DNA of 48,875 bases from an uncultured Eubacterium sp. GTDB lineage: Bacteria > Bacillota > Clostridia > Lachnospirales > Lachnospiraceae. The notes under the pieces are model-generated. The model ran no database searches. It was not told where the DNA came from and was given only the letters and a program-made list of their open reading frames with translations. Location: positions 1 to 48,875 of the forward strand of contig URGC01000002.1 in NCBI GenBank assembly GCA_900547255.1, written 5' to 3'. Shown here piece by piece: positions 27,239 to 35,334 of this stretch. A program made the position numbers and the translations under genes. Each line of letters opens with the position of its first letter. Within the stretch, counting starts at the first letter, position 1.

Positions 27239-27721
27239 TTATACAGTTCCTATTGATAAGCCCTTCTGTGCCATTGATTTGCTGGCATTGAAAGCTGATA
27301 TATTAGCCTCATATGATCTTGAAGCATCAATAAGATCTGTCATCTCCTGAACTATATTGACATTAGGATATGTCACATATCCATTCTCATCAGCATCAGG
27401 ATGTGATGGGTCATATACCATGTTCATATCAGTCGAAGTATCCTCATATACTGATGTAACTTTAACTCCATCGCCAAGCCTTCCACCACTTGCATTATGT
27501 AATATGCTTGCAAATGATGAGCCTGTTGCTGTTGCGCCTTTGACAGCAGTTGCCTGTGACAGAGTCTTTTCTGTAAACACAACTGCTTTTCTTACATATG
27601 GAGTTCCATCAGAAGTTCTTGTTGTGTTGGAGTTAGCAATATTCTCAGATATAACATCTGTTCTTAACTGCTGCGCTGTCATTCCTGATGCACTTATATT
27701 AAAAGCTGTAAACATTGACAT
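27239..27721 (-). CDS. flgC: Flagellar rod protein FlgC
   Basis: FlgC is a proximal rod subunit. The 160-residue protein has the rod-hook N-terminal motif FNISASGMTAQQLRTDVISE with the following NIANSNT, and a C-terminal coil with EMTDLIDASRSYEANISAFN. A mid-protein PDADENGYVTYPNVN stretch is diagnostic for FlgC. The start follows GGGGGAGGAACTTAAC. Confidence 0.96.
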   Translation of the reverse strand: MSMFTAFNISASGMTAQQLRTDVISENIANSNTTRTSDGTPYVRKAVVFTEKTLSQATAVKGATATGSSFASILHNASGGRLGDGVKVTSVYEDTSTDMNMVYDPSHPDADENGYVTYPNVNIVQEMTDLIDASRSYEANISAFNASKSMAQKGLSIGTV

Positions 27722-27750
27722 GTTAAGTTCCTCCCCCTTAGTTCTTAGTA

Positions 27751-28143
27751 TTATTTAAGTACTGCCTTAAATCTTGAAAATTCATTACTCATACTGTCTA
27801 TCAGTGCATTATAGTTAATCTGCTCTGCTGCCAGTTCTGCATTCTCTGTAGATAAGTCAACATTATTGCCATCCATTCTGTATGACAATGCTGTATTCTC
27901 TGTGTATGTTCTATATGTAAGAGTTGAAGTATCAACATTGTTTACCTTCTGTGTCAGTGTTGCACTGGGTCTTCCTGCCTGTTCAATAGCTGAATTGAGG
28001 TAAGTTGTAAATTCAACATCTTGTCTTTTGTAATTAGGAGTATCAACATTAGCAATATTATTAGTCAATACCTCTTCTCTTGCCCAGCTGGCATCTGCTG
28101 CTGACTTCAAGACGTTAACATATCCAAATAATCCTGAGCTCAT
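27751..28143 (-). CDS. flgB: Flagellar rod protein FlgB, first gene of the fla/che operon
   Basis: FlgB is a proximal rod subunit. The 130-residue protein shows the motif NNIANVDTPNYKRQDVEF of the rod family and the C-terminal INYNALIDSMSNEFSRFK. It is the first gene of the operon and starts behind AAGGGAGCGGGTTT. The upstream gap carries a promoter candidate and a CodY-like box. Confidence 0.96.
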   Translation of the reverse strand: MSSGLFGYVNVLKSAADASWAREEVLTNNIANVDTPNYKRQDVEFTTYLNSAIEQAGRPSATLTQKVNNVDTSTLTYRTYTENTALSYRMDGNNVDLSTENAELAAEQINYNALIDSMSNEFSRFKAVLK

Positions 28144-28197
28144 AAACCCGCTCCCTTCTTAATATACATATCATTAAAGCATATATCTATACCATGT

Positions 28198-28206
28198 ATT
28201 ATATCA
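28198..28206 (-). promoter_or_regulatory. Candidate extended -10 of the fla/che promoter
   Basis: On the minus strand TGATATAAT is an extended -10 element about 55 bases upstream of flgB. The -35 side is poor. A second TATAAT lies further upstream near 28242-28247. No sigma-D (GCCGATAA) site is seen, so sigma-A use is the best guess. Confidence 0.4.
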
Positions 28207-28274
28207 TCACATAGTACTACCTACTATAAGCCTAAACTACATTATAGAATATCAAAGCATAAAAATAAAGCATG

Positions 28275-28289
28275 AATTTACCAAAAATT
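28275..28289 (-). promoter_or_regulatory. CodY-box-like site upstream of flgB
   Basis: The 15-mer AATTTACCAAAAATT (plus strand) matches the CodY box AATTTTCWGAAAATT at 12 of 15 positions and has palindromic GAATTT/AAATTC arms. It lies between the codY terminator and the flgB promoter region. Confidence 0.4.
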
Positions 28290-28290
28290 C

Positions 28291-28332
28291 AAAAAAAGAA
28301 AGAGCCATTGCATTATAAATGTGCGCAGACTC
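28291..28332 (-). terminator. Probable terminator of codY
   Basis: On the minus strand GAGTCTGC pairs with GCAATGGCTC (about 8 bp with one bulge, 13-base loop) and is followed by TTTCTTTTTTT. It lies 25 bases after the codY stop. Confidence 0.6.
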
Positions 28333-28355
28333 CTTCCCACTAGTATCTTAATCCG

Positions 28356-29123
28356 TTAATCTAACTTATTCAATTCATCAAATACTTCATCATTGACGAC
28401 TTTAATGTAGGTACCTTTCATTCCAGAAGACCTTGATTCTATGACGCCGGCACTCTCAAACTTGCGGAGTGCATTGACGATAACAGATCTTGTTATACCA
28501 ACCCTGTCAGCAATCTTGCTTGCAACAAGAACACCCTCTGTACCATCAAGCTCCTTGAATATATGCTTGATTGCTTCTAATTCTGATGAAGACAATGTTC
28601 CTATCGCAGACTTGACAATCTGTTTATTCCTGATTATCTCTGCATTCTCCTCATTAACAGAACGCATCATCTCAAGTCCTACAACTGTCGTTCCATATTC
28701 GCAAAGAATGATATCATCTATCTCATAAGAATTGTCATTCTTATATAAGAACAATGTTCCAAGTCTCTCTCCTGCTATCTCTATAGGAGCAATAAGTGCC
28801 TCAAACTTTCTGACATTATCAGTTGCAAATCCTAATGTAGCAAGATTAACATTCTCCTTGGTTGACAAAATACTAAGCAGACGTTCATTGAGCATATTAT
28901 CAACGAACCCACCGACTCTGTCATATATAAGTTCGTCAATAACATCAACATCTTTGTAGAATCCAGTACCTAGTACTTTACCCTTTCTGCTTATGACAAG
29001 AATATTCGACTCCAAAATCCCACTAAGCACATCACAGATATCATTAAACTCAACGCGCTGTGAATGATTATTGTGAAGAAGCTTATTTATCTTTCTTGTC
29101 TTATCTAACAATTGCACACTCAT
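28356..29123 (-). CDS. codY: Global nutrient regulator CodY
   Basis: CodY is a dimeric repressor that senses branched-chain amino acids and GTP and controls metabolism, motility and virulence genes in Firmicutes. I start it at the ATG at 29123 (255 residues), eight bases after GGAGGT; the in-frame upstream start lacks a site. The N-terminal GAF domain begins SVQLLDKTRKINKLL. The C-terminal winged helix contains ASKIADRVGITRSVIVNALR, nearly identical to B. subtilis CodY, so the DNA target should be the same. The neighbourhood dprA-topA-codY-flgB resembles B. subtilis, but xerC (codV) and clpQY are missing between topA and codY. Confidence 0.97.
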   Translation of the reverse strand: MSVQLLDKTRKINKLLHNNHSQRVEFNDICDVLSGILESNILVISRKGKVLGTGFYKDVDVIDELIYDRVGGFVDNMLNERLLSILSTKENVNLATLGFATDNVRKFEALIAPIEIAGERLGTLFLYKNDNSYEIDDIILCEYGTTVVGLEMMRSVNEENAEIIRNKQIVKSAIGTLSSSELEAIKHIFKELDGTEGVLVASKIADRVGITRSVIVNALRKFESAGVIESRSSGMKGTYIKVVNDEVFDELNKLD

Positions 29124-29184
29124 CAGTAATACCTCCGTAACATAAGACACACAATACGTGCACTACGAAATAATCTCTGATAGA

Positions 29185-29213
29185 ATACTAGCATTTATAT
29201 TAGATAATTTCAA
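29185..29213 (-). promoter_or_regulatory. Predicted sigma-A promoter of codY
   Basis: Minus-strand TTGAAA (29208-29213), a 17-base spacer and TAGTAT (29185-29190) with an extended TGC in front form a good vegetative promoter about 60 bases before codY. Confidence 0.6.
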
Positions 29214-29214
29214 T

Positions 29215-29229
29215 AGTTTTCTGACAATT
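29215..29229 (-). promoter_or_regulatory. CodY box at the codY promoter
   Basis: Minus-strand AATTGTCAGAAAACT matches the CodY consensus AATTTTCWGAAAATT at 13 of 15 positions. It lies two bases upstream of the predicted -35 and overlaps the topA stop codon, as expected for autoregulation. Confidence 0.6.
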
Positions 29230-31294
29230 AATTCTGTTTTGCTTCAATGTAGCCACAATTCTCATCTGCGCAGACAATCTTATTGCCTTTTTCAATCATA
29301 TATCCACCACATTTAGGACATTTCTTTGATACAGGCTTCTGCCATGACATAAAATCACAGTGTGGATTATCCTCACAGCCAAAATATCTTCTGCCCTTCT
29401 TAGTCTTCTTTAAAACTATATCCTTGCCGCACTTAGGACATGCCACACCAATATTTTCAAAGTAAGGCTTGGTATTCCTACACTCCGGGAATCCAGGACA
29501 TCCGAGGAACTTTCCATGTGGTCCGTATTTGATAACCATATTACGACCGCACTTCTCACATATAACATCACTTACTTCATCCTCAATCTTGACATTCTCA
29601 AGTTCCTTTTCTGCTGCCTTAACAGCTTCATCAAGATCTGGATAGAAGTTTCTTATTACCTCTTTCCACTTGACTTTGCCATCTCCAACGCCATCAAGAA
29701 GCGACTCCATATTAGCAGTGAAATTGACATCCACTATCGTAGGGAATGCCTTTTTCATTATATCATTAACCGCCTCACCAAGTTCTGTAACATACAGATT
29801 CTTATTCTCCTTGGCAATGTAATGTCTTGCAATTATAGTTGTTATTGTAGGCGCATAAGTACTTGGTCTTCCTATTCCAAGCTCCTCAAGCTGCTTAACT
29901 AACGAAGCTTCTGTATAATGAGCTGGTGGCTGTGTAAAATGCTGGCTACTGTCAAGCGATTCAAGTTTTAACTCTGAGTCAACGCTTACACCCTTAACAA
30001 GAGTATTGCTCTCCTTCTCCTCGTCATCATCCTTGTATACTGACATGAAACCATCAAACTTAATCTTAGATGCCGATACATTAAATCTGTATCTGCCTGC
30101 GGCAATCTTAACAGAAGTAGTCTCATACACAGCATTGCTCATCTGGCTTGCTGTAAATCTCTTCCATATAAGCTGATATAATCTAAACTGGTCTCTTGAT
30201 AATGACTCCTTGACAATGACAGGTGATAAAGCTATATCTGTTGGTCTTATAGCCTCATGTGCATCCTGTATCTTCTTGCCATCCTTGCCGGAATTCTTAG
30301 CTGCTGCCACATAATTCTTACCGTAATTATCTTCTATATATGAAGATGCCATAGCCACGGCTTCATCTGCAATTCTTGTAGAATCAGTACGCAGGTATGT
30401 TATGATACCTATCGTTCCCCTGCCAGCTATATCCACGCCTTCGTATAACTGCTGTGCAAGTCTCATAGTCTTCTGTGTTGAGAAGTTAAGCTGCTTTGCC
30501 GCTTCCTGCTGTAATGTACTTGTTGTAAATGGCAGTGGAGCTTTCTTAGTCTTTTCTCCCGGCTTTACACTCTCGACAGAAAAGCTGCTCTTCTTTAAGC
30601 TCTTTAAAATCTCATTCATCTGTGATTCATTCTTGATATCTATCCTGCCATTCTCATCGCCATAAAATCTTGCAATAACAGGCTTTTTCTCGCCAGATAC
30701 ATTAAGCTTGGCTTCAAGTGTCCAGTACTCTTCTGGTATGAATGAATTAATCTCATCCTCCCTGTCACATATTATTCTTAACGCAACAGACTGTACTCTT
30801 CCGGCACTTAATCCTCTCTTTACCTTAGCCCACAGAACCGGACTTATCTTATAACCCACAATTCTGTCAAGCACTCTTCTTGACTGCTGTGCATCAACAA
30901 GATTCATGTCAATCTTTCTTGCATCTTTAAGTGATGCCTTGACTGCATTCTTGGTAATCTCGTTAAATGTTATTCTGTATATATCCTTATCTTCAAGCTT
31001 TAAAGCCTTGGCAAGATGCCATGAAATCGCTTCTCCCTCACGGTCCGGGTCAGTTGCGAGATATATCTTGTCTGCTTTCTTTGCTTCTTTCTTTAAAGCA
31101 GCAAGGATGTCACCTTTTCCCCTTATCGTTATATACTTAGGCTCAAAATCATTCTCTACATCAACGCCCATCTGGCTCTTAGGTAAATCCCTGATATGAC
31201 CCTGGGATGCCATTACCTCATAATTAGAACCTAAAAACTTCTTAATAGTCTTAACCTTAGCTGGAGACTCCACAATAACAAGATACTTAGCCAT
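29228..31294 (-). CDS. topA: DNA topoisomerase I
   Basis: Type IA topoisomerase that relaxes negative supercoils. The 688-residue protein has the TOPRIM domain with E9 (VESPAK) and the DxD pair D82/D84 (TDPDREGE), and the active-site Y300 in ITYLRTDS. The C-terminal part carries three intact four-cysteine zinc ribbons (about 578-688): CEKC...CPGFPEC, CPKC...CEDNPHC and CPKC...CADENC. The gene follows dprA by 28 bases and precedes codY. Confidence 0.97.
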   Translation of the reverse strand: MAKYLVIVESPAKVKTIKKFLGSNYEVMASQGHIRDLPKSQMGVDVENDFEPKYITIRGKGDILAALKKEAKKADKIYLATDPDREGEAISWHLAKALKLEDKDIYRITFNEITKNAVKASLKDARKIDMNLVDAQQSRRVLDRIVGYKISPVLWAKVKRGLSAGRVQSVALRIICDREDEINSFIPEEYWTLEAKLNVSGEKKPVIARFYGDENGRIDIKNESQMNEILKSLKKSSFSVESVKPGEKTKKAPLPFTTSTLQQEAAKQLNFSTQKTMRLAQQLYEGVDIAGRGTIGIITYLRTDSTRIADEAVAMASSYIEDNYGKNYVAAAKNSGKDGKKIQDAHEAIRPTDIALSPVIVKESLSRDQFRLYQLIWKRFTASQMSNAVYETTSVKIAAGRYRFNVSASKIKFDGFMSVYKDDDEEKESNTLVKGVSVDSELKLESLDSSQHFTQPPAHYTEASLVKQLEELGIGRPSTYAPTITTIIARHYIAKENKNLYVTELGEAVNDIMKKAFPTIVDVNFTANMESLLDGVGDGKVKWKEVIRNFYPDLDEAVKAAEKELENVKIEDEVSDVICEKCGRNMVIKYGPHGKFLGCPGFPECRNTKPYFENIGVACPKCGKDIVLKKTKKGRRYFGCEDNPHCDFMSWQKPVSKKCPKCGGYMIEKGNKIVCADENCGYIEAKQN

Positions 31295-31322
31295 AATAAT
31301 CTCTTATAAATCCTTCCATAAT

Positions 31323-32495
31323 CTATATACTGCATCGGACATAGCTGTTCTTCCCAACCTCCTTAATTGCCCCCTGAAGCTGTAATTCAAACAGCCGTTG
31401 GCTAACAACCGCTATGTCGAGGCCAGTTTCCTTAATAATTGTATCTATATCTTTTGGATACAAATTGGTTGTACTATACACCATATTTTTTTCACTGGCA
31501 AGCAGATTTATGTCAGAATTGTCTAAATAATCTTTTTCAAAATCATTCCAGCACTGGGTTTCCTCTGTTTTAAAATTATTTTTTTCGAGGCTGGCTCTCT
31601 GCTCTACCCACTGCCTTACTGCATCAATCTGTCTTATATCATCAGCACATGTTATTATCATGGCACCAAGCTTTATAAGTTCATTGCATCCTGCACTGAG
31701 CGGGTCACTTATTCTGCCCGGAACCGCCATAATATCTTTCCCCTGTTCCAATGCCTGGTCTACCGTTATAAGTGAGCCGCTGCGCTTTCTTGCCTCAACC
31801 ACTATAACCACATCAGCCAGTCCGCTTATTATGCGGTTTCTCTCTGGAAATGCTCCTTTGCACGGCTTGCTGTGTGGCAGATATTCAGATATAATCCCAC
31901 CAGTATCTTCAAGTCTCGAATACAGCTCAATGTTTTCCCTCGGATAACATACATCAACGCCACAGCCAAGTACTGCAACAGACAAACCTCCGCCATCAAC
32001 ACAGCCTCTCTGCCCTGCGGCGTCAATACCTAACGCCATGCCGCTTACAACCTGTATTCCCATGTACGCAAAGCTTCTTCCGAGTTCATATGCCGCCTGC
32101 CTTCCATATTCACTACAGCTTCTGGCACCTATAATCGCAACCGTTATGGCATCATCATCAACACATCTTCCACGCATATATAATCCCACCGGCGCATCGC
32201 TGATATTCTTTAACCTTGACGGATAGTTATCAGACTGTTTGTGTATGAATGTGATTCCGCTGTCATTAAGCGCACAGAATTCCTCATATATCTTTTTATC
32301 CTTCTTTGATTCATTCATACGCTCTATGTCTCTTGTGCTTATTCCATATGGTGCATTATATGTGCTCAGCTCTCTCTGATATACATGCTTTGCATCACCA
32401 TACTCATCAAGCAGCAGATTCATCTTAGTACGTCCAATGCCCGGTATATTACACAGCCAGTACCAGTAATAATCATTAACTCTATCTGATTCCAT
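31323..32495 (-). CDS. dprA: DNA processing protein DprA (Smf)
   Basis: DprA loads RecA onto incoming single-stranded DNA during transformation. The 390-residue protein has an N-terminal helix-hairpin-helix-like part (NIPGIGRTKMNLLL). The Rossmann-like DNA-binding domain (about 110-300) shows GARSCSEYGRQAAYEL, VSGMALGIDAAGQRG and SGSLITVDQALEQGK. The C-terminal winged helix (about 335-390) contains DIDTIIKETGLDIAVVSQ. The start overlaps the comM end by 14 bases. Confidence 0.96.
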   Translation of the reverse strand: MESDRVNDYYWYWLCNIPGIGRTKMNLLLDEYGDAKHVYQRELSTYNAPYGISTRDIERMNESKKDKKIYEEFCALNDSGITFIHKQSDNYPSRLKNISDAPVGLYMRGRCVDDDAITVAIIGARSCSEYGRQAAYELGRSFAYMGIQVVSGMALGIDAAGQRGCVDGGGLSVAVLGCGVDVCYPRENIELYSRLEDTGGIISEYLPHSKPCKGAFPERNRIISGLADVVIVVEARKRSGSLITVDQALEQGKDIMAVPGRISDPLSAGCNELIKLGAMIITCADDIRQIDAVRQWVEQRASLEKNNFKTEETQCWNDFEKDYLDNSDINLLASEKNMVYSTTNLYPKDIDTIIKETGLDIAVVSQRLFELQLQGAIKEVGKNSYVRCSI

Positions 32496-34008
32496 TATTT
32501 CTATATGATATAGCCTCGCTAAGATGTGAAACAGCTATATTCTCCTTTCCATCAATATCTGCAATAGTTCTGGCTGTCTTTAATACTTTTTCATATCCTC
32601 TCGCAGTCATGTTAAAGCTGTTAAACGCCTTCTCCATAACCTTCTTCTCCTGTGCTCCAAGCGCACAGTATCTGGCAGCCTGCCTTGCATTCATCTGCGA
32701 GTTAAACAGTATCTTTTCCTTGGAAAATCGTTCTTTCTGTGCCTTTCTTGCCCTCTCAACCATATCTTTCATATTGTGGGATGAATACTCATCCTGACGC
32801 TTGCTGCCATCATCAACAAGCATATCAAAATCCACTCTGCCAACCCTTACACTTAAATCAAATCTATCCCATATCGGCTGGCTTATACGTCCCATATATC
32901 TAATAATGTCATGCTCTGTGCAAAAGCATCTCGTTCTGTCCGGATAATACCCGCATTTGCATGGATTCATGGCTGCTACAAGCATAAAGTCCGCAGGATA
33001 GATATATTCAGATGATGACCTTACAATCCGTATGTACCTGTCTTCCAAAGGCTGTCTTAGGGATTCCATTATATTAACCGGGAATTCTGTCAGTTCATCC
33101 AAAAACAGCACCCCCTTAGATGCAAGCGTGACCTCACCCGGTCTTGGAATACTTCCACCGCCTAAAAGACCAGCTTTACTCACACAGTGATGTGGTGCCC
33201 TGAATGGTCTTTTACTTATAATACGTCCATCCTTAAGACTTCCCGAGATACTGTATATCTTGGTGAGTGCCATAATCTCCTCTGGCTCAAGTTCTGGCAT
33301 AATTGTGGGAATCCTCTTTGCAAGCATTGTCTTGCCGCTCCCCGGAGGACCTACATAGATTATATTATGCATGCCGGCAGCAGCTATCATAGTTGCACGC
33401 TTGGCTGCAATCTGTCCTTTTATATCACTGTAATCTTCCACATAAATCTTATCTTTATCATCTCTGATTCCCCTGTAAGTTATAGGAGTACACTTTTCTT
33501 TTCCCTGTAATATATCTACAAGCTGGTGCAGTGTCCTGACTCCATATACATTAATTCCATCAACGAGGCTTCCTTCACCAGCATTCCCTTCTGGAATAAT
33601 ACATACAGAAAATCCCCTCTCTTTTGCCGCAAGAACCGATGGAAACACTCCTTTTACTTCATTGACCCTGCCGTCAAGACTAAGCTCCCCGACAATCATC
33701 ATATTCTTAAGTGCAGATGGTTCAACTATTCCATTAGCGGCAAGAATCCCAACTGCTATAGGCAGGTCAAATCCTGTGCCAGCCTTCCTCACATCAGCCG
33801 GCGATATATTGACAACTATTCTCTGTGGTCTTATCTCAATCCCCGTATTCTTGATAGCCACCCTCACACGTTCCTTTGCTTCCCTGACCTGCGTTGCAAG
33901 ATATCCGCTCATATCAAAATATGGCAGGCCATCTCCTGCATCAGTCTCAACATTGACAATAACAGGCTGAAGCCCTGCCAATGTCACACTGTAAACTACA
34001 CTGTACAT
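32482..34008 (-). CDS. comM: YifB/ComM-family Mg-chelatase-like AAA ATPase
   Basis: ComM is a DNA helicase-like AAA+ protein that helps integrate transforming DNA in competent bacteria; YifB is the general family name. The 508-residue protein has a Lon-protease-like N domain (about 1-170), Walker A GPPGSGKT (220-227), Walker B GVLFLDELTE, a Cys-rich insert (NPCKCGYYPDRTRCFC) and a C-terminal Mg-chelatase domain with LSEAISYR. The start ATG lies three bases after AGGAGG. Its pairing with dprA is common and suggests a joint role in DNA uptake or recombination. Confidence 0.95.
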   Translation of the reverse strand: MYSVVYSVTLAGLQPVIVNVETDAGDGLPYFDMSGYLATQVREAKERVRVAIKNTGIEIRPQRIVVNISPADVRKAGTGFDLPIAVGILAANGIVEPSALKNMMIVGELSLDGRVNEVKGVFPSVLAAKERGFSVCIIPEGNAGEGSLVDGINVYGVRTLHQLVDILQGKEKCTPITYRGIRDDKDKIYVEDYSDIKGQIAAKRATMIAAAGMHNIIYVGPPGSGKTMLAKRIPTIMPELEPEEIMALTKIYSISGSLKDGRIISKRPFRAPHHCVSKAGLLGGGSIPRPGEVTLASKGVLFLDELTEFPVNIMESLRQPLEDRYIRIVRSSSEYIYPADFMLVAAMNPCKCGYYPDRTRCFCTEHDIIRYMGRISQPIWDRFDLSVRVGRVDFDMLVDDGSKRQDEYSSHNMKDMVERARKAQKERFSKEKILFNSQMNARQAARYCALGAQEKKVMEKAFNSFNMTARGYEKVLKTARTIADIDGKENIAVSHLSEAISYRNNGIR

Positions 34009-34044
34009 ATACCTCCTGTCTCAGTAAATTCAATATAACGTACA

Positions 34045-34081
34045 AAAGCTGACATAATCGCACGTCAATTATGTCAGCTTT
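34045..34081 (-). terminator. Strong hairpin terminator after the unknown gene 34135-35322
   Basis: A perfect 14-bp stem (arms 34045-34058 and 34068-34081, 9-base loop) is followed by TTTTG on the minus strand. It separates the sigK-pepP unit from comM. Confidence 0.8.
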
Positions 34082-34134
34082 ATTATATTATATTTTATTT
34101 ACTATTGCAATATAAATATATATCATTTATATTA

Positions 34135-35322
34135 TTACTTTACAGAAAATCCATATACAGAATAGTTATCTTCACTTCCGCCAAGAATCTCAGACATCAT
34201 ATCATCGAAATTGACATTGCAATAATATTTGTCGCTCTCACCATTCGTAAGGACATTGAAGCTGCCGTCCGTTGTCAGGTACGCATTTTCATATACATAG
34301 CCAAAATATATAGTTTCTGTATAATCAGAACATGTTATGTCCGCTGAGAATATAAGAACTATCTTATTCTTTGCAAGCTCCTTTGATGCTGTATTGCTTC
34401 TTTTGAGGAATTTTGAATCAATCAGGGTGATATTATCAGCAGTCTCCTCATTAGGCTCATGAAGATATTTTTTGTCATTAGTTGCCTTATACAACATTCT
34501 GAATGATGTGTCCTCTGTCTCTTTCTTAATTGAAGCTGTACACAACTGTACACGCTGTAGAAGAACTGTATTATCTATCTGGCTTGCATCTTCAACATAA
34601 GTACTTAACTTATCAACAATATATATCTTGTCAAAAGAATCTGTTATATACCCATGTCTTCCAAGCTCAACATCATCGACATTGCAATGGATTGTAACCT
34701 CATCATTAACTTTAATATTGTTCTGTATATCCGCAGTATATGATAACTGGGACAAAAACTCATCTTCCCATGTATTCCTTGTCACAACATACGCATCAGG
34801 GCTTATTCCTGCAAATATTACATCTACATTGTCAAACAGGTTAATCTTCTTACCAGCCTCAACACCTTTGGCTCTTACATTAAATGTGCTGCTGCCAACT
34901 GATATCCCTGCCGCCTTTGCAAGCTCCTTATCGTATGTAACAATAACTGAAACCTTATCACCATTAGAGATACCTGACTTTTCAGTCTCCGCAACATATC
35001 CCTCCAGCGAATCTGCAAACTGTCCATACAGATATTTCTTTGACTCATCTACGCCTTTGCCGACAAGCTTGTTCACAATGGCATCTCTTTTTATGACACA
35101 CCCAGCAGTTGCATAACCATCTGCACCAGTGTATGAAAGCTCAACATAATCCTCAAGTGCAATGTGCTTTTTCCCCATATTCCATGCTATGATAACAAGC
35201 ACCATGCACGCAATAACAGCAGCTATCACCATTATGAATTTAGTCTTTTCATTCCGGCTATCATTAGTTTCATTCTGCGGATGTTTAACGCCATATTTTT
35301 TTGTCAGACTTTTACTGTTAAT
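34135..35322 (-). CDS. Membrane-anchored protein of unknown function
   Basis: I do not recognise a characterised family. The product (395 residues from an ATT, 398 from an upstream GTG) has a basic, polar N-terminus and one membrane helix (about 33-50). A long extracytoplasmic domain follows, beginning ALEDYVELSYTGADGYATAG. This ELxYxGxDGYGxA-like entry resembles the start of extracellular beta domains common in Lachnospiraceae membrane proteins. The large domain is rich in Asp, Asn and Tyr. The ribosome binding site AGGAGGTG is complete but overlaps the GTG; an ATT six bases downstream is at ideal distance. It is the last gene of the sigK-pepP unit. Confidence 0.75.
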   Translation of the reverse strand: MNSKSLTKKYGVKHPQNETNDSRNEKTKFIMVIAAVIACMVLVIIAWNMGKKHIALEDYVELSYTGADGYATAGCVIKRDAIVNKLVGKGVDESKKYLYGQFADSLEGYVAETEKSGISNGDKVSVIVTYDKELAKAAGISVGSSTFNVRAKGVEAGKKINLFDNVDVIFAGISPDAYVVTRNTWEDEFLSQLSYTADIQNNIKVNDEVTIHCNVDDVELGRHGYITDSFDKIYIVDKLSTYVEDASQIDNTVLLQRVQLCTASIKKETEDTSFRMLYKATNDKKYLHEPNEETADNITLIDSKFLKRSNTASKELAKNKIVLIFSADITCSDYTETIYFGYVYENAYLTTDGSFNVLTNGESDKYYCNVNFDDMMSEILGGSEDNYSVYGFSVK

Positions 35323-35334
35323 AGCTGCCACCTC

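Noticed and set aside
28144..28274. A sigma-D (FliA-type) promoter for flgB.
   Set aside because: No TAAA-15-GCCGATAA-like pair is present on the minus strand; only sigma-A-like -10 elements are seen.
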